From positions 62,001-126,000 of the forward strand of contig JALCNP010000001.1 of the NCBI GenBank assembly GCA_022649135.1: 64,000 nucleotides of DNA. Reading direction: 5' to 3'. Under the pieces are notes generated by a model that was given only the letters and a program-made list of their open reading frames with translations, ran no database searches and was not told the origin of the DNA. Position 1 is the first letter of the stretch. The number at the start of each line of letters is the position of its first letter. Position numbers and translations under genes: made by a program. The DNA is from Bifidobacterium sp. (GTDB lineage Bacteria > Actinomycetota > Actinomycetes > Actinomycetales > Bifidobacteriaceae). Shown one piece after another: positions 29,249 through 39,171 of this stretch.

Positions 29249-30517
29249 CTAGGACTGCTTGGCGATCGAGGATTTGACGGAATCCGCCATCGTGGCCCAC
29301 AGATTCGATGGGTCGCCCTGATTGTTGACGATCGAGACTTCCGCGGCGTTCCAATATTGCCACACCGACGACATCTGCGTGATGTTCGGCATCGGCACAC
29401 CCTTGTCGCCGGCCTTTTTGAATCCCTGAATCACGGGATCCGATTTTGCCTCCGCGTTATAGGCACTCGTCAAAGCAGATGGGATCCCTCCCGCTTTGAA
29501 TAGGGCCTGCTGAACCTTGTCGCTTCCAATGTACGTGGTCAAGAAGTTGGTCGCGGCCAGTCTGTTCCTTGTTTTGGCGCTGAGGAAGAAGCCGTTGACT
29601 CCGACAAATGGCCGAGCTGCCTGGCCTCCGGCCGAGGGGATCGGATCAACCGCGATCCTGACGCCCGCCTTCTGAATGGCGGAGATGTTCCACGGACCGG
29701 TAATTATGTATGGTGCCTGGCCTTGCTCGAACTTTGACAGTGCGATGTCGGCCGTCATCGACGTGCTGAGGTTTCCCGCTTTGGCCTGGGATCGTATCCA
29801 TTCAGCGAAGTCATGGCCATGCGAATCACCAATGGTGAGCTTTTTGGCGTCATACGAACCATCGCTGTTCTGCGCAAAAGCAAACGATCCGAAGGACGTT
29901 TCGACAGGATACATCGTGTAGGCGTCACCTTGCGAGCCCACCTGAAGCAGATATGGATATGCGGTTTTCGCAGAAGCCGCGGCTGTGGACATATCATTCC
30001 ATGTCTCCGGAGCATGCGGAGCCAGTCGGGTGTTTCTGACCAAAGCCACATTTTCAACCGAATACGGCAGACCATAGATATTGCCGTTGTAGTTGAAGGC
30101 ATCAACGGCGACTCTCTGATACGCAGCCCTCATGTCGCCAAGCTCAATCGGCTGGATCACACCATCAGTAGCCAAAAGACCAGTCCAATCATTGGGGCCG
30201 ATCGCGACGTCGGGCCCTTTGCCCGCCGGTATCTGCGTGATCATATCCTGCTCGATGGAGCCCATGTCCTTTTGAACAAGTCTGACGTCAACGCCCGTTT
30301 TTCTGGTGAAGTCCGCCGCCACGCTTTTCAATGTTGCCGTATGATCGGCATCCGCCCAAACCGTTATAGCGCTTGAACCCGTCGAAGTCGTTGAGTGAGT
30401 GCCCGAGGCACCCGTTGAACCGCACCCCGTTAAGGTCATTACCGCTGCACTGGTTATCGCGATTGCAGCAAGGATGCCGCGTTGTGAAAACACTGCCATA
30501 GTGTCCCCTTTCTTCAT
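29249..30517 (-). CDS. malE: Maltose/maltooligosaccharide ABC solute-binding lipoprotein
   Basis: lipobox LTGCGS, ITVWADADHTATLKSVAADFTRKTG, GPDVAIGPNDWTG, TGPWNISAIQKAG. Confidence 0.9.
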   Translation of the reverse strand: MKKGDTMAVFSQRGILAAIAITSAAVMTLTGCGSTGASGTHSTTSTGSSAITVWADADHTATLKSVAADFTRKTGVDVRLVQKDMGSIEQDMITQIPAGKGPDVAIGPNDWTGLLATDGVIQPIELGDMRAAYQRVAVDAFNYNGNIYGLPYSVENVALVRNTRLAPHAPETWNDMSTAAASAKTAYPYLLQVGSQGDAYTMYPVETSFGSFAFAQNSDGSYDAKKLTIGDSHGHDFAEWIRSQAKAGNLSTSMTADIALSKFEQGQAPYIITGPWNISAIQKAGVRIAVDPIPSAGGQAARPFVGVNGFFLSAKTRNRLAATNFLTTYIGSDKVQQALFKAGGIPSALTSAYNAEAKSDPVIQGFKKAGDKGVPMPNITQMSSVWQYWNAAEVSIVNNQGDPSNLWATMADSVKSSIAKQS

Positions 30518-30662
30518 CTTCGCAAGGACTCCCGCGTCACACGCTGGAGCTCTTACTCGAAGAGTATAGAAGCTTCACGGCATTCAAAAAATTTATTTCA
30601 AATATCTGTAATGGAATTTCCTGTTTCTGACGTTGTTTTTCAATTCTTTCTTTCGCCGTATG

Positions 30663-31685
30663 TCATTGATGCACCGCCGTGGAACCACGAACCACCAGCT
30701 CCGGCGGAAACAAAGACTCTCCCGATGGCGTTTCATCGCCGTTGATGCAATCGACAAGAATATGCGACGTGAAGGTTCCCATTGCCAACATGGGCTGCCG
30801 CACCGTGGTCAGCGGGGTGGCCATATACGACATCATCTTTGAATCCCCATAGCCAACCACCGAAATGTCCTCGGGAACCCGTTTCCCATGCTGGCGCAAA
30901 GCGTGAATCGCCCCAATCGCCAACAAATCGGAATCACAGGCAATGGCCGTGACCCCTTTGTCCAGCAAGCGAAGCGCTCCGGCATAGCCCCCCTCTTCCC
31001 CGCCGAAGCTGACGTCAATCCATTCGTCATGCATTTCACCGAATGAACGACTCATGAAATCGCGATACCCATCCGCAAGACGCATATCGGAAATACTTGT
31101 CGCCGATGAAAGCGAAAGCCCGATGCGGCTATGCCCGAGAGAAATCAGATGCTGGACGGCCAACGCCCCGGCCGCCCGATCATCGCACGAGACAAAAGGC
31201 GCCGCCACGCCCTTCATGAAACCGTTGACGAACACCATCGGCAAATGCCGAGCCTCAAGAGCGTCGTAATGTGAACCGTCGAGCTTGGTGTCCGAATGGC
31301 GTCCCGCCACAAAGATGATTCCGGAAACGCCACGATCCAGCAGTAGCCCGACGTATTCATCTTCTTTGGTGCTCCCTTGGTCCTGAATGCACAGGACAGG
31401 GGTGTATCCCAGATTGCCCAGGTTTGTCTGAACGACCTGCGCCAAAATCGGATATACCGGATCCTCCAGACTAGGTATGATCAGTCCCACGAGACCCGAA
31501 CTCCGGGGTCGCAAGCTACTTGGGCGTTCAAGGCCGAGAACATCGATCGCCGTAAGAACCGCCTTCTGCAGTCTTAGGCTCACGCCCGGTCGCTCATTAA
31601 GCACACGTGACACCGTTGCCTTGCTGACGGCCGCCTGCCTGGCGATTTGATCTATGCGAGAAGTCATGACACAAGTATGAAGCAA
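30663..31685 (-). CDS. LacI-family regulator of the alpha-glucan locus
   Basis: MTSRIDQIARQAAVSKATVSRVLNERPGVS HTH; periplasmic-binding-like domain. Confidence 0.92.
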   Translation of the reverse strand: MLHTCVMTSRIDQIARQAAVSKATVSRVLNERPGVSLRLQKAVLTAIDVLGLERPSSLRPRSSGLVGLIIPSLEDPVYPILAQVVQTNLGNLGYTPVLCIQDQGSTKEDEYVGLLLDRGVSGIIFVAGRHSDTKLDGSHYDALEARHLPMVFVNGFMKGVAAPFVSCDDRAAGALAVQHLISLGHSRIGLSLSSATSISDMRLADGYRDFMSRSFGEMHDEWIDVSFGGEEGGYAGALRLLDKGVTAIACDSDLLAIGAIHALRQHGKRVPEDISVVGYGDSKMMSYMATPLTTVRQPMLAMGTFTSHILVDCINGDETPSGESLFPPELVVRGSTAVHQ

Positions 31686-31700
31686 ATGAAATTTATTTGC
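31682..31700. promoter_or_regulatory. candidate LacI-family operator between the regulator and the GH13 gene
   Basis: GCAAAT-gaaattt-ATTTGC inverted repeat; core AAATTTATTT recurs upstream of malE at 30589-30598. Confidence 0.45.
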
Positions 31701-31805
31701 AAATTCCAGAAATATCTATCAAATACTTGAAATTCATATCAGTCGACGCAATCTAGCATTAACGTAAATGATGAACTGATCACTACGACAACATGAGGAA
31801 ATATC

Positions 31806-33614
31806 ATGGATGATGAACACTTCGATCTATTGCAAGCCCCGCCAGCCCATCATGATGGTTCGGAACGGTACGTAAGCAACACCCGCCCTGAACTCGGCGA
31901 TGTCGTCGTCCTATCGGTCCGCTTCGCCGATACCCTCGGGGTCACTGACGTCTATGTTCGGGTTGTCGTTGACGGCGAACCGCAGTACAGAAAAGCCGCG
32001 GTCTCGCATCATCACCCCGAGGCGTCGGAAACATGGTGGACCGTCCCCATCGATATCATCAACACCCTGACCAGCTACCGTTTCATGGCTCAGACGGATC
32101 GAACAACCTTGTGGCTCAATGGAACGGGGCTGCACGACCACAACATTCCCGATGCGGAAGACTTCAAATTGTCGATTCACCATCCTCCCCGCTGGGCCAG
32201 GGACGCGGTCATCTATCAGATATTTCCCGATCGTTTCGCCCAATCGCGACAGCATCCACTCCCTTCCCTCCCCCAATGGGCCATTCCCACTGACTGGAAC
32301 ACTCCCGTTGCCTCGAACACCCCCGAGGGAGTGCGTCAGATCTATGGCGGTTCGCTCTGGGGCATTGCGGAAAATCTGGACTATATTCAGGAACTCGGGG
32401 CCAACACCATCTATGTGACGCCATTTTTCCCTGGACGATCAAATCATCGCTACGATGCCTCCACCTTTGAATACGTTGATCCGCTGCTGGGTGGCGACAA
32501 TGCGTTGAAGACACTGATCACGCAGGCGCATCACCGCGGGATGCACCTCATCGGTGATTTAACTTTGAACCATACCGGCATCAGTCACGAATGGTTCGTC
32601 ACCGCCATGGCGCATCCGGAAAGTCCGGAGGCGGGTTTTTACCATATCGACCGCACGCCTCCTTACTCCTATGCCTGTTTCAACGGCGCGAGCAGTCTTC
32701 CCAAACTCGATCACCGCTCCCACGAGTTACGCCGGAGGCTGTATTCCGGACCCCATTCGGTGGCGGCTCGCTATATCCGAGACTTCGGACTTGACGGCTG
32801 GCGCATCGATGTGGCCCAGTCGGCGGGAAAATACCATGGTATCGACCTGGGGCACCTTGTTGCCAGTGAGACTCGAAAAACCATGGATGAGACCCGCGCG
32901 GACCTGCTCCTGATCGCGGAGCATCAATTTGACCCATCGGCCGCGCTCCAAGGGGACGGATGGCAAGGAACCATGGCCTATGGCTGGTTCACCAAACCCA
33001 TCTGGGCTTGGATCGGGCCGCATCAACACGGCAATAGCTGGGGCGCACCGGGGAAGGCCGAATCAATCGGCGGCGAAGAGCTGTCCCAGATGATGCAGGA
33101 ATATTCCTCACTGGTCCCTTGGCAGTCATACATAACCAGCATGAACCTGCTGGATTCACACGACACTGCACGATTCCGGACCGTTTCGAAGGAATTCCAA
33201 TCCTTGGGGGTGGCGCTTCTCATGACCCTGCCGGGAATTCCGTCAATCTTCTCCGGAGATGAAGTTGGCGTTGAGGGAGGGGACCTTGAGGAAGGCCGCC
33301 AGCCTTTCCCCTGGGACAGACACCTATGGGACATGCATGTGTATTCGCTTTATCGGAGGCTGCTGAAGGTCAGGCGCGATCATCCCGCGCTACAGGATGG
33401 AGGTCTCCGGTGGTTCAACTCCGATGCCGATTCGATCATTTTCGAACGCTCCGACAACAAGGAGACGCTGCTCATTGAAGTCAGCCGCGCATCCCATAGC
33501 CCTCTGATTTCAACAGTCAATGGCCGCGAGCTGCTCGGGGGGGCGGATCTCGTGGAGGGAAGGAAAATGCCGACCGATGGACCTTCCTTCCATATCTGGC
33601 AAGTGCCGGCATAG
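31806..33614 (+). CDS. Cytoplasmic GH13 neopullulanase/cyclomaltodextrinase-like alpha-glycosidase
   Basis: AVIYQIFPDRFAQS, GDLTLNHTG, GLDGWRIDVAQS, LLLIAEHQFD, NLLDSHDTARF; no signal peptide. Confidence 0.9.
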   Translation: MDDEHFDLLQAPPAHHDGSERYVSNTRPELGDVVVLSVRFADTLGVTDVYVRVVVDGEPQYRKAAVSHHHPEASETWWTVPIDIINTLTSYRFMAQTDRTTLWLNGTGLHDHNIPDAEDFKLSIHHPPRWARDAVIYQIFPDRFAQSRQHPLPSLPQWAIPTDWNTPVASNTPEGVRQIYGGSLWGIAENLDYIQELGANTIYVTPFFPGRSNHRYDASTFEYVDPLLGGDNALKTLITQAHHRGMHLIGDLTLNHTGISHEWFVTAMAHPESPEAGFYHIDRTPPYSYACFNGASSLPKLDHRSHELRRRLYSGPHSVAARYIRDFGLDGWRIDVAQSAGKYHGIDLGHLVASETRKTMDETRADLLLIAEHQFDPSAALQGDGWQGTMAYGWFTKPIWAWIGPHQHGNSWGAPGKAESIGGEELSQMMQEYSSLVPWQSYITSMNLLDSHDTARFRTVSKEFQSLGVALLMTLPGIPSIFSGDEVGVEGGDLEEGRQPFPWDRHLWDMHVYSLYRRLLKVRRDHPALQDGGLRWFNSDADSIIFERSDNKETLLIEVSRASHSPLISTVNGRELLGGADLVEGRKMPTDGPSFHIWQVPA

Positions 33615-34093
33615 CCCCCCCCCTATCCGATAACCTTTGAATTCAGTTTTTCACGTGTTCGAGAACACGAATCATCGAGGGCTGCCGTCCGAGGTCTTGC
33701 GTCGTATCCGATTGGGATGCCCAGCATAACGTCATGGGCGTTCCGACAGTGTCGAGAACGCCATTCGGCCCATGTACGTCCCGTAGATTCCTCCAAGGAC
33801 ATATATATCTTCTCCCCACCGCGAAGCAAATCGCCCTGCATGCCGCGTCTCCATGAATTCAGCCGCTCCGGCTCCCTGGTCTCGCGCCTCCCTGCAGCTT
33901 GGTCCGCCCTCATGCAGATCCGGTTCCCCTCGTCGGGCCCGTGACGCGCCCACGAGGGACAGCGCCCAGAAGATGGAAAACCGAGAATGAAAACGACGGC
34001 ATCCATCAAACCGCAAAAATCACTCAACTCAGAGCCACCCTGCACCCTCCTATCCCCGTCTTCTGTCTACCTTCCTCTGCACCCATACCGCCG

Positions 34094-34639
34094 CTACAGA
34101 TTCACGTCGCTGTCCGCCAGAAGCGGCGCATGAATGTCATGAGACGCCAGTATGGGAGCGTCGATGGGGTATGGGATCGCTATGTCGGGATCGTTGTAGG
34201 CAATCTGCCGTGAATAGCGTGGGTCGAAGGGTTCGTCGATGCGCATGACGTTTTTCGTATGGTCCTGCAGGGAGAGGAATGCGTGGCCGAATCCTTGGGG
34301 AATATAGATCTGCTTTCGATTGTCGGCGCTGAGCTCCACGCCGACCCACCTCAAAAAGGTCGGGGAGCCATTCCGCAGGTCGATCGCATAGTCGATTCCC
34401 CTCCCCTGCGTACAGTAAAGCAGCTTTGCCTGAGCCCGGGGAGCATTCTGAAAATGTATGCCGTACAGAGTTCCCGCCTTCTCGGAGAAGTATTCGATCT
34501 CTTCCGTGTAGTCGAAGGCTATCCCCGCCTCGGCCAAGTCGTTTTTCCGGTAGGTCGGACACGAGAAGCCCCGGTTGTCTGTCTTCCTCTCGTATTCGAT
34601 GATTTTCACCTCGTGAAGACCTGTGTTTTCAACCCTCAT
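34094..34639 (-). CDS. dTDP-4-dehydrorhamnose 3,5-epimerase-like protein (orphan)
   Basis: DNRGFSCPTYRKND, GTLYGIHFQNAPRAQAKLLYCTQGRGIDYAIDLR, IPQGFGHAFLSLQD; start at MRVENTG. Confidence 0.82.
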   Translation of the reverse strand: MRVENTGLHEVKIIEYERKTDNRGFSCPTYRKNDLAEAGIAFDYTEEIEYFSEKAGTLYGIHFQNAPRAQAKLLYCTQGRGIDYAIDLRNGSPTFLRWVGVELSADNRKQIYIPQGFGHAFLSLQDHTKNVMRIDEPFDPRYSRQIAYNDPDIAIPYPIDAPILASHDIHAPLLADSDVNL

Positions 34640-34768
34640 GGAGCAGTTCCCCTTCGTGGAACATCGGCGATGTGCATTCCTCTTGAAATTACCATAAAAG
34701 CGATGGAGATGGAGATGGCCATCGTCTGCCGTCTGCATGAACGTCCTCGGCCGCATTCCCGCTGCCGT

Positions 34769-36604
34769 TCACATGGTCACGCCCGCTGTAAACTGGCTTC
34801 GGTACAGCTGCGCATAGGACCCGCCGCGAGCCATCAGCTCGTCGTGCGTCCCCGTTTCCACAACACGCCCCCTATCGAGGACGATGATGCTGTCCGCATT
34901 TCGAATCGTAGAAAGACGATGCGCAATGACAAAACTCGTTTTCCCCTTCATCAGCGTGAGCAGAGCATTCTGAATCAGCTGTTCGGTCGCCGTGTCGATC
35001 GATGAAGTCGCCTCGTCGAGTATGAGAACGGAGGAATGCGCGATCATTGCCCGCGCAATACCCAGCAGCTGGCGTTGGCCCTGGGAAAGATCGCCCCCGT
35101 TATCGGCCAGAATGGTGTCATAGCCGTGTGGCAGCTGCATGATGAAATCGTGAGCGCATGACTGCCGCGCCGCCTCCTCCACCTCGGCGTCACTCGAATC
35201 GAGCCTGCCATAGCGGATGTTGTCGCGGACCGAATCGGAGAACAAAAACGTGTCCTGCAGCACAACCGAGATGGAACTTCTCAGGCTAGCCCTTGTCATC
35301 GTGGAAATATCGCGGCCGTCGATAAGAATCCTTCCGCCGTCGATGTCATAGAATCTCGTCAGAAGACTGATTATCGTGGTCTTCCCCGCTCCCGTCGGTC
35401 CAACGATCGCAACCGTCTGGCCGCGCCTTGCACTTATGTCGGCTCCGTGCAGCACCGGTTTGCCCGGAGTATAGGAGAACTCGACATCTCTCATTTCTAT
35501 GTCTCCGTTGATGCCGTGCATATCCTTGGCGCCGACGGCATCCGTCTCCTCGTGCTGGTCCATTATCTCGAATATGCGCTCCGCGCTTGCAAAGGCGGAT
35601 TGAATGGTGCTGAACAGATTCAGAATATTGTTGATCGGCTGGGTGAAGTTGCGCATATACAGCAGGAACGAGAACAGGACTCCCACGGTTATCCCCGCAA
35701 GCCCTTTGATGAGCAGCATGGAACCGGCGACGGTGATGATAAGGTACGTCAGATTGTTGATCGTGTTGTTCACCGGTCCCATAATGCTGCTTATGGCCTG
35801 GGCCCGAGCGGAAGCATAGACGAGGCTCTCGTTGACGGCACCGAATTGCCTGTTGACCTCATCTTCCCGAGCAAAGGCCGTGACGACCTTCTGCCCGGAA
35901 ACCATCTCTTCGATGTATCCGTCAAGACGACCGAGCTCGTTCTGCTGCATGGTGAAAAAGCACTGACTGCGAGCGGCTATGGCCTTGGTCGACATGAACA
36001 TCGCGGGTGTGGTCAGCAACGCTATCGCAGTGAGTATCGGGCTGAGCCATAGCATGGCCGCCAGCATTCCCGTGATGCCGACCACGCCGGCAAACAATTG
36101 AACCACGCTTTGCGAAAGCATCATGGTGATGTTGTCGACGTCATTCGTCAATCTGCTCATAAGATCGCCACTGGAATGCGTATCAAAAAAACCGACGGGA
36201 AGACTCTGTGTTTTTGAGAACAGGTCACGTCGTATCCGCGATGATGTTCTTTGCGAGATTCTCACCATAAAGAAATTCTGGAGATACGTGGCCACCGCGC
36301 CCACCGCATACATGCCGAGCATGATTATGCCGATTCGGCCGAGACCTGCGATGTCGCCTGTGGAGATGAAGGCATCGACCGTATATCCATTCAATCTCGT
36401 CCCGACGATCGACACGACGGCGGCAATCAGAGCGGTGATAAAGACGGCAAGCAACACCGACCGGCTTGTTGACAGATATCGCAGCAATCGGGCCACGGTA
36501 CCTTTGACGTCCCTGATGGGTTCATGCCGGGCGTGCAGAAAGGCATGCCGTCCACCGGAAGGGCGTCCGAGCAGATTGGGCTGATTGGCCGCGTTACGGG
36601 CCAT
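34769..36604 (-). CDS. ABC exporter, fused TM + ATPase (heterodimer partner)
   Basis: GPTGAGKTTIISLL, DLSQGQRQLLGIARAMIAHSSVLILDEATSSID. Confidence 0.92.
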   Translation of the reverse strand: MARNAANQPNLLGRPSGGRHAFLHARHEPIRDVKGTVARLLRYLSTSRSVLLAVFITALIAAVVSIVGTRLNGYTVDAFISTGDIAGLGRIGIIMLGMYAVGAVATYLQNFFMVRISQRTSSRIRRDLFSKTQSLPVGFFDTHSSGDLMSRLTNDVDNITMMLSQSVVQLFAGVVGITGMLAAMLWLSPILTAIALLTTPAMFMSTKAIAARSQCFFTMQQNELGRLDGYIEEMVSGQKVVTAFAREDEVNRQFGAVNESLVYASARAQAISSIMGPVNNTINNLTYLIITVAGSMLLIKGLAGITVGVLFSFLLYMRNFTQPINNILNLFSTIQSAFASAERIFEIMDQHEETDAVGAKDMHGINGDIEMRDVEFSYTPGKPVLHGADISARRGQTVAIVGPTGAGKTTIISLLTRFYDIDGGRILIDGRDISTMTRASLRSSISVVLQDTFLFSDSVRDNIRYGRLDSSDAEVEEAARQSCAHDFIMQLPHGYDTILADNGGDLSQGQRQLLGIARAMIAHSSVLILDEATSSIDTATEQLIQNALLTLMKGKTSFVIAHRLSTIRNADSIIVLDRGRVVETGTHDELMARGGSYAQLYRSQFTAGVTM

Positions 36605-36605
36605 G

Positions 36606-38351
36606 TCAGGCTGCAACACCGGAAAGCACCTCCTCGCCAAGCTGGGATACGGCGATGGCGCGGTATTCGGGACTGTCATGCAGCAGCTGCCGGTGATTGC
36701 CTCGCGCCACGATTCCGCCATGATCGAGAACGATGATCTCATCGGCATCCATCACACCGGAGATCCGCTGCGCTATGACGATCACCGTGCTTGATGCCGC
36801 TCGGTCACGAATGCGTTCGTGGAGCCGCGCTTCGGTCGCGAAATCCAATGCACTCGAGGAATCATCAAGAATCAGGATCTTGGGATGTTTTATCAGTGTT
36901 CGCGCTATGGACAGTCTCTGCTTCTGCCCGCCGGAGAAATTCTTGCCCCGCTGTTCAACGCCCGCTTCGATTCCCGCTGGATTCCTCTCCACGAAATCCC
37001 ACGCCTGGGCAGACTTCAACGCGAACTCGATGTCCTGCGTGCCGGCCGACTGAGAACCGAATTTCATGTTATCTTCAATCGTCCCCTCAAACAGCACATC
37101 CTCCTGCAGGACGATTCCCACATCATGGCGCAATACGGACAGCGGGATGTCCCTCACGTCACAGCCGCCGATAAGAACCTGGCCGCTCTGAGAATCGTAG
37201 AGGCGGGGAATCAGGCTGACCAGGGTGCTTTTGCCGGAACCGGTGGCACCGACGATCGCCACGGTCGAGCCCTCCTTGATTCGCAGCGACAAGCCGCTGA
37301 GCACATCGCGGGAGCTCGACGCATACCGGAAACTCACCTTGCGAAACTCGATGTCATAGCCCTGGGGCCTGCAGTTCCGGCCATTATCGCGTATGCTGGG
37401 CTCACAGGACATGACTTCGTTGACGCGCGTGGCCGACGCCTGCGCTCTGGAGATATTGACGATCACATTGACAAGCATCACCAGCGAGCCGGCGATCTGC
37501 ACCATATAGTTGACGAAAGCCATGATTCTGCCGGTTTCGAGATCGCCCGACATGACCATGGCGCCGCCGAACCAGAGTATCGCCACCACGCTGACGTTCA
37601 TGAGCAGCGTCACCACCGGCATAAGCGTAAAGGTCAGCGTCTGAGCCTGGATGCTTGTCTCGGTCAGACTTCGGTTGACTGTGCGGAACCGTTCCCTGCG
37701 ACGCGCTTCCATGGAAAACGCCTTGACGACGCGCACGCCCAGCAGACTCTCCCTCATCACCACATTGACGCCATCCAGCCATGCCTGCATCTGCGAGTAG
37801 AGGGGAACCGACCGCCGGACCACCACAACCACGAACGCCAGAATGACGGGAAGGATGATGCAGAACACGAGCGCCAGCCTTGGGCTAAGCAGAAAGGACA
37901 TGGCGATTCCCCCTACGCATGTCAAAGGGGCCTTGACCATGCCGCGCAGCAGGCGGAGAAACATGTTCTGGATCTGCGAGACATCATTCGTCAATCGTGT
38001 GATCAATGACGATGTCGTGAATCCGTCTATTTCCGCATACGACAGCGTCTGAATCTTATGGAAGAGATTTTCGCGCATGCCGCCGGACATCGCAACGGAG
38101 GAATACGAGGCCATGCTCGCGTTGGCGACACCACTGATCAGGCCAATGGCCGCGCACAGAACCATGACGAAACCTGTCGCAGTCACATAGCCGACGTTCC
38201 TGTGGACCACGCCCACGTCCACGATCCGTGACATCAACGTGGGCTGTTGAAGGTCCATGATCACTTCGACGAACATCATGATCGGCGCAAGAATCGCGCA
38301 TAATCGGGCATTCCCCCTAAGATTGTGAGCTACAAGTCTCCCCATCGCCAC
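36606..38351 (-). CDS. ABC exporter, fused TM + ATPase (heterodimer partner)
   Basis: GATGSGKSTLVSLI, FSGGQKQRLSIARTLIKHPKILILDDSSSALD. Confidence 0.92.
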   Translation of the reverse strand: MAMGRLVAHNLRGNARLCAILAPIMMFVEVIMDLQQPTLMSRIVDVGVVHRNVGYVTATGFVMVLCAAIGLISGVANASMASYSSVAMSGGMRENLFHKIQTLSYAEIDGFTTSSLITRLTNDVSQIQNMFLRLLRGMVKAPLTCVGGIAMSFLLSPRLALVFCIILPVILAFVVVVVRRSVPLYSQMQAWLDGVNVVMRESLLGVRVVKAFSMEARRRERFRTVNRSLTETSIQAQTLTFTLMPVVTLLMNVSVVAILWFGGAMVMSGDLETGRIMAFVNYMVQIAGSLVMLVNVIVNISRAQASATRVNEVMSCEPSIRDNGRNCRPQGYDIEFRKVSFRYASSSRDVLSGLSLRIKEGSTVAIVGATGSGKSTLVSLIPRLYDSQSGQVLIGGCDVRDIPLSVLRHDVGIVLQEDVLFEGTIEDNMKFGSQSAGTQDIEFALKSAQAWDFVERNPAGIEAGVEQRGKNFSGGQKQRLSIARTLIKHPKILILDDSSSALDFATEARLHERIRDRAASSTVIVIAQRISGVMDADEIIVLDHGGIVARGNHRQLLHDSPEYRAIAVSQLGEEVLSGVAA

Positions 38352-38384
38352 CTCCTCGCATATGTCACCGCCGTTCCCCTCACC

Positions 38385-38852
38385 TCAATGGGCGGCGCCA
38401 GCCGATCGGGCACGTTCCCTGTCCGCGGAATCAAGCGTCTCGCACAACCGAGTCGTTAGCATCAGCATGCTTTCCCTGTCGTCGTCGCCTAATCGCGCGA
38501 ACAACGTGTCCGCGAAATCGCGTTCATGCGCGGCCACGTCATCCAGTATGCTTTTGCCCTGCTCCGTAAGGAAAACATGCATCATGCGCTGATCGCCCCT
38601 ATCGGCTTCACGGCGTATATAGCGAAGCCCCTCAAGCCTGCCCACCGCTTCGGTGACCGAAGGCGGGCGCATATCAACAAGGCGCGCCAAATCCTTTTGG
38701 ATAATGCCATCGTTACGGCCTATAACCTTGAGCAGATGCGACTGTCCCTTGTACAGACCGTGCTCATGGGCCATGTTCCGATAGAAACGATGCATTTGTC
38801 TGCCGAGCCTTCGAAGCATCCCATACAGCTGAACGGAACGTGTGTCATTCAC
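38385..38852 (-). CDS. MarR-family transcriptional regulator
   Basis: KDLARLVDMRPPSVTEAVGRLEGLRYIRREADRGDQRMMHVFLTEQGK; upstream in operon with the ABC pair. Confidence 0.92.
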   Translation of the reverse strand: MNDTRSVQLYGMLRRLGRQMHRFYRNMAHEHGLYKGQSHLLKVIGRNDGIIQKDLARLVDMRPPSVTEAVGRLEGLRYIRREADRGDQRMMHVFLTEQGKSILDDVAAHERDFADTLFARLGDDDRESMLMLTTRLCETLDSADRERARSAGAAH

Positions 38853-39171
38853 CCCAAACCCCTTCCCGTCTTCGTAAAGCGATCATCGATAACGCAAATC
38901 TATTAGGTACCTAAATAATATCACCGTGCTCGGTCTTTCGATTAACGACGCACACGATTCACACGACGCAGCCGACCTATTCATCAAGCCGACCAGAACC
39001 CAAGCCGGCAAGGAATCAGGCCGACGGGACTTCCACAACCGCAAGGCATATCGCGACCGATGCCGTATCTGGGCATAGGTCCGCCCACACGAAGACCGAT
39101 GCGACACATTCATGGAGCAGCGATCCGAGAAGCCCGGTCGACAACACTATGCCCCACATGGGCGACGATCA

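Noticed and set aside
33623-34045. 140-aa minus-strand ORF with a faintly nitroreductase-like C-terminus (NAHDVMLGIPIGYDARPR)
   Set aside because: Match is too weak and the N-terminal half is non-descript; could be a relic but not supportable from sequence alone.
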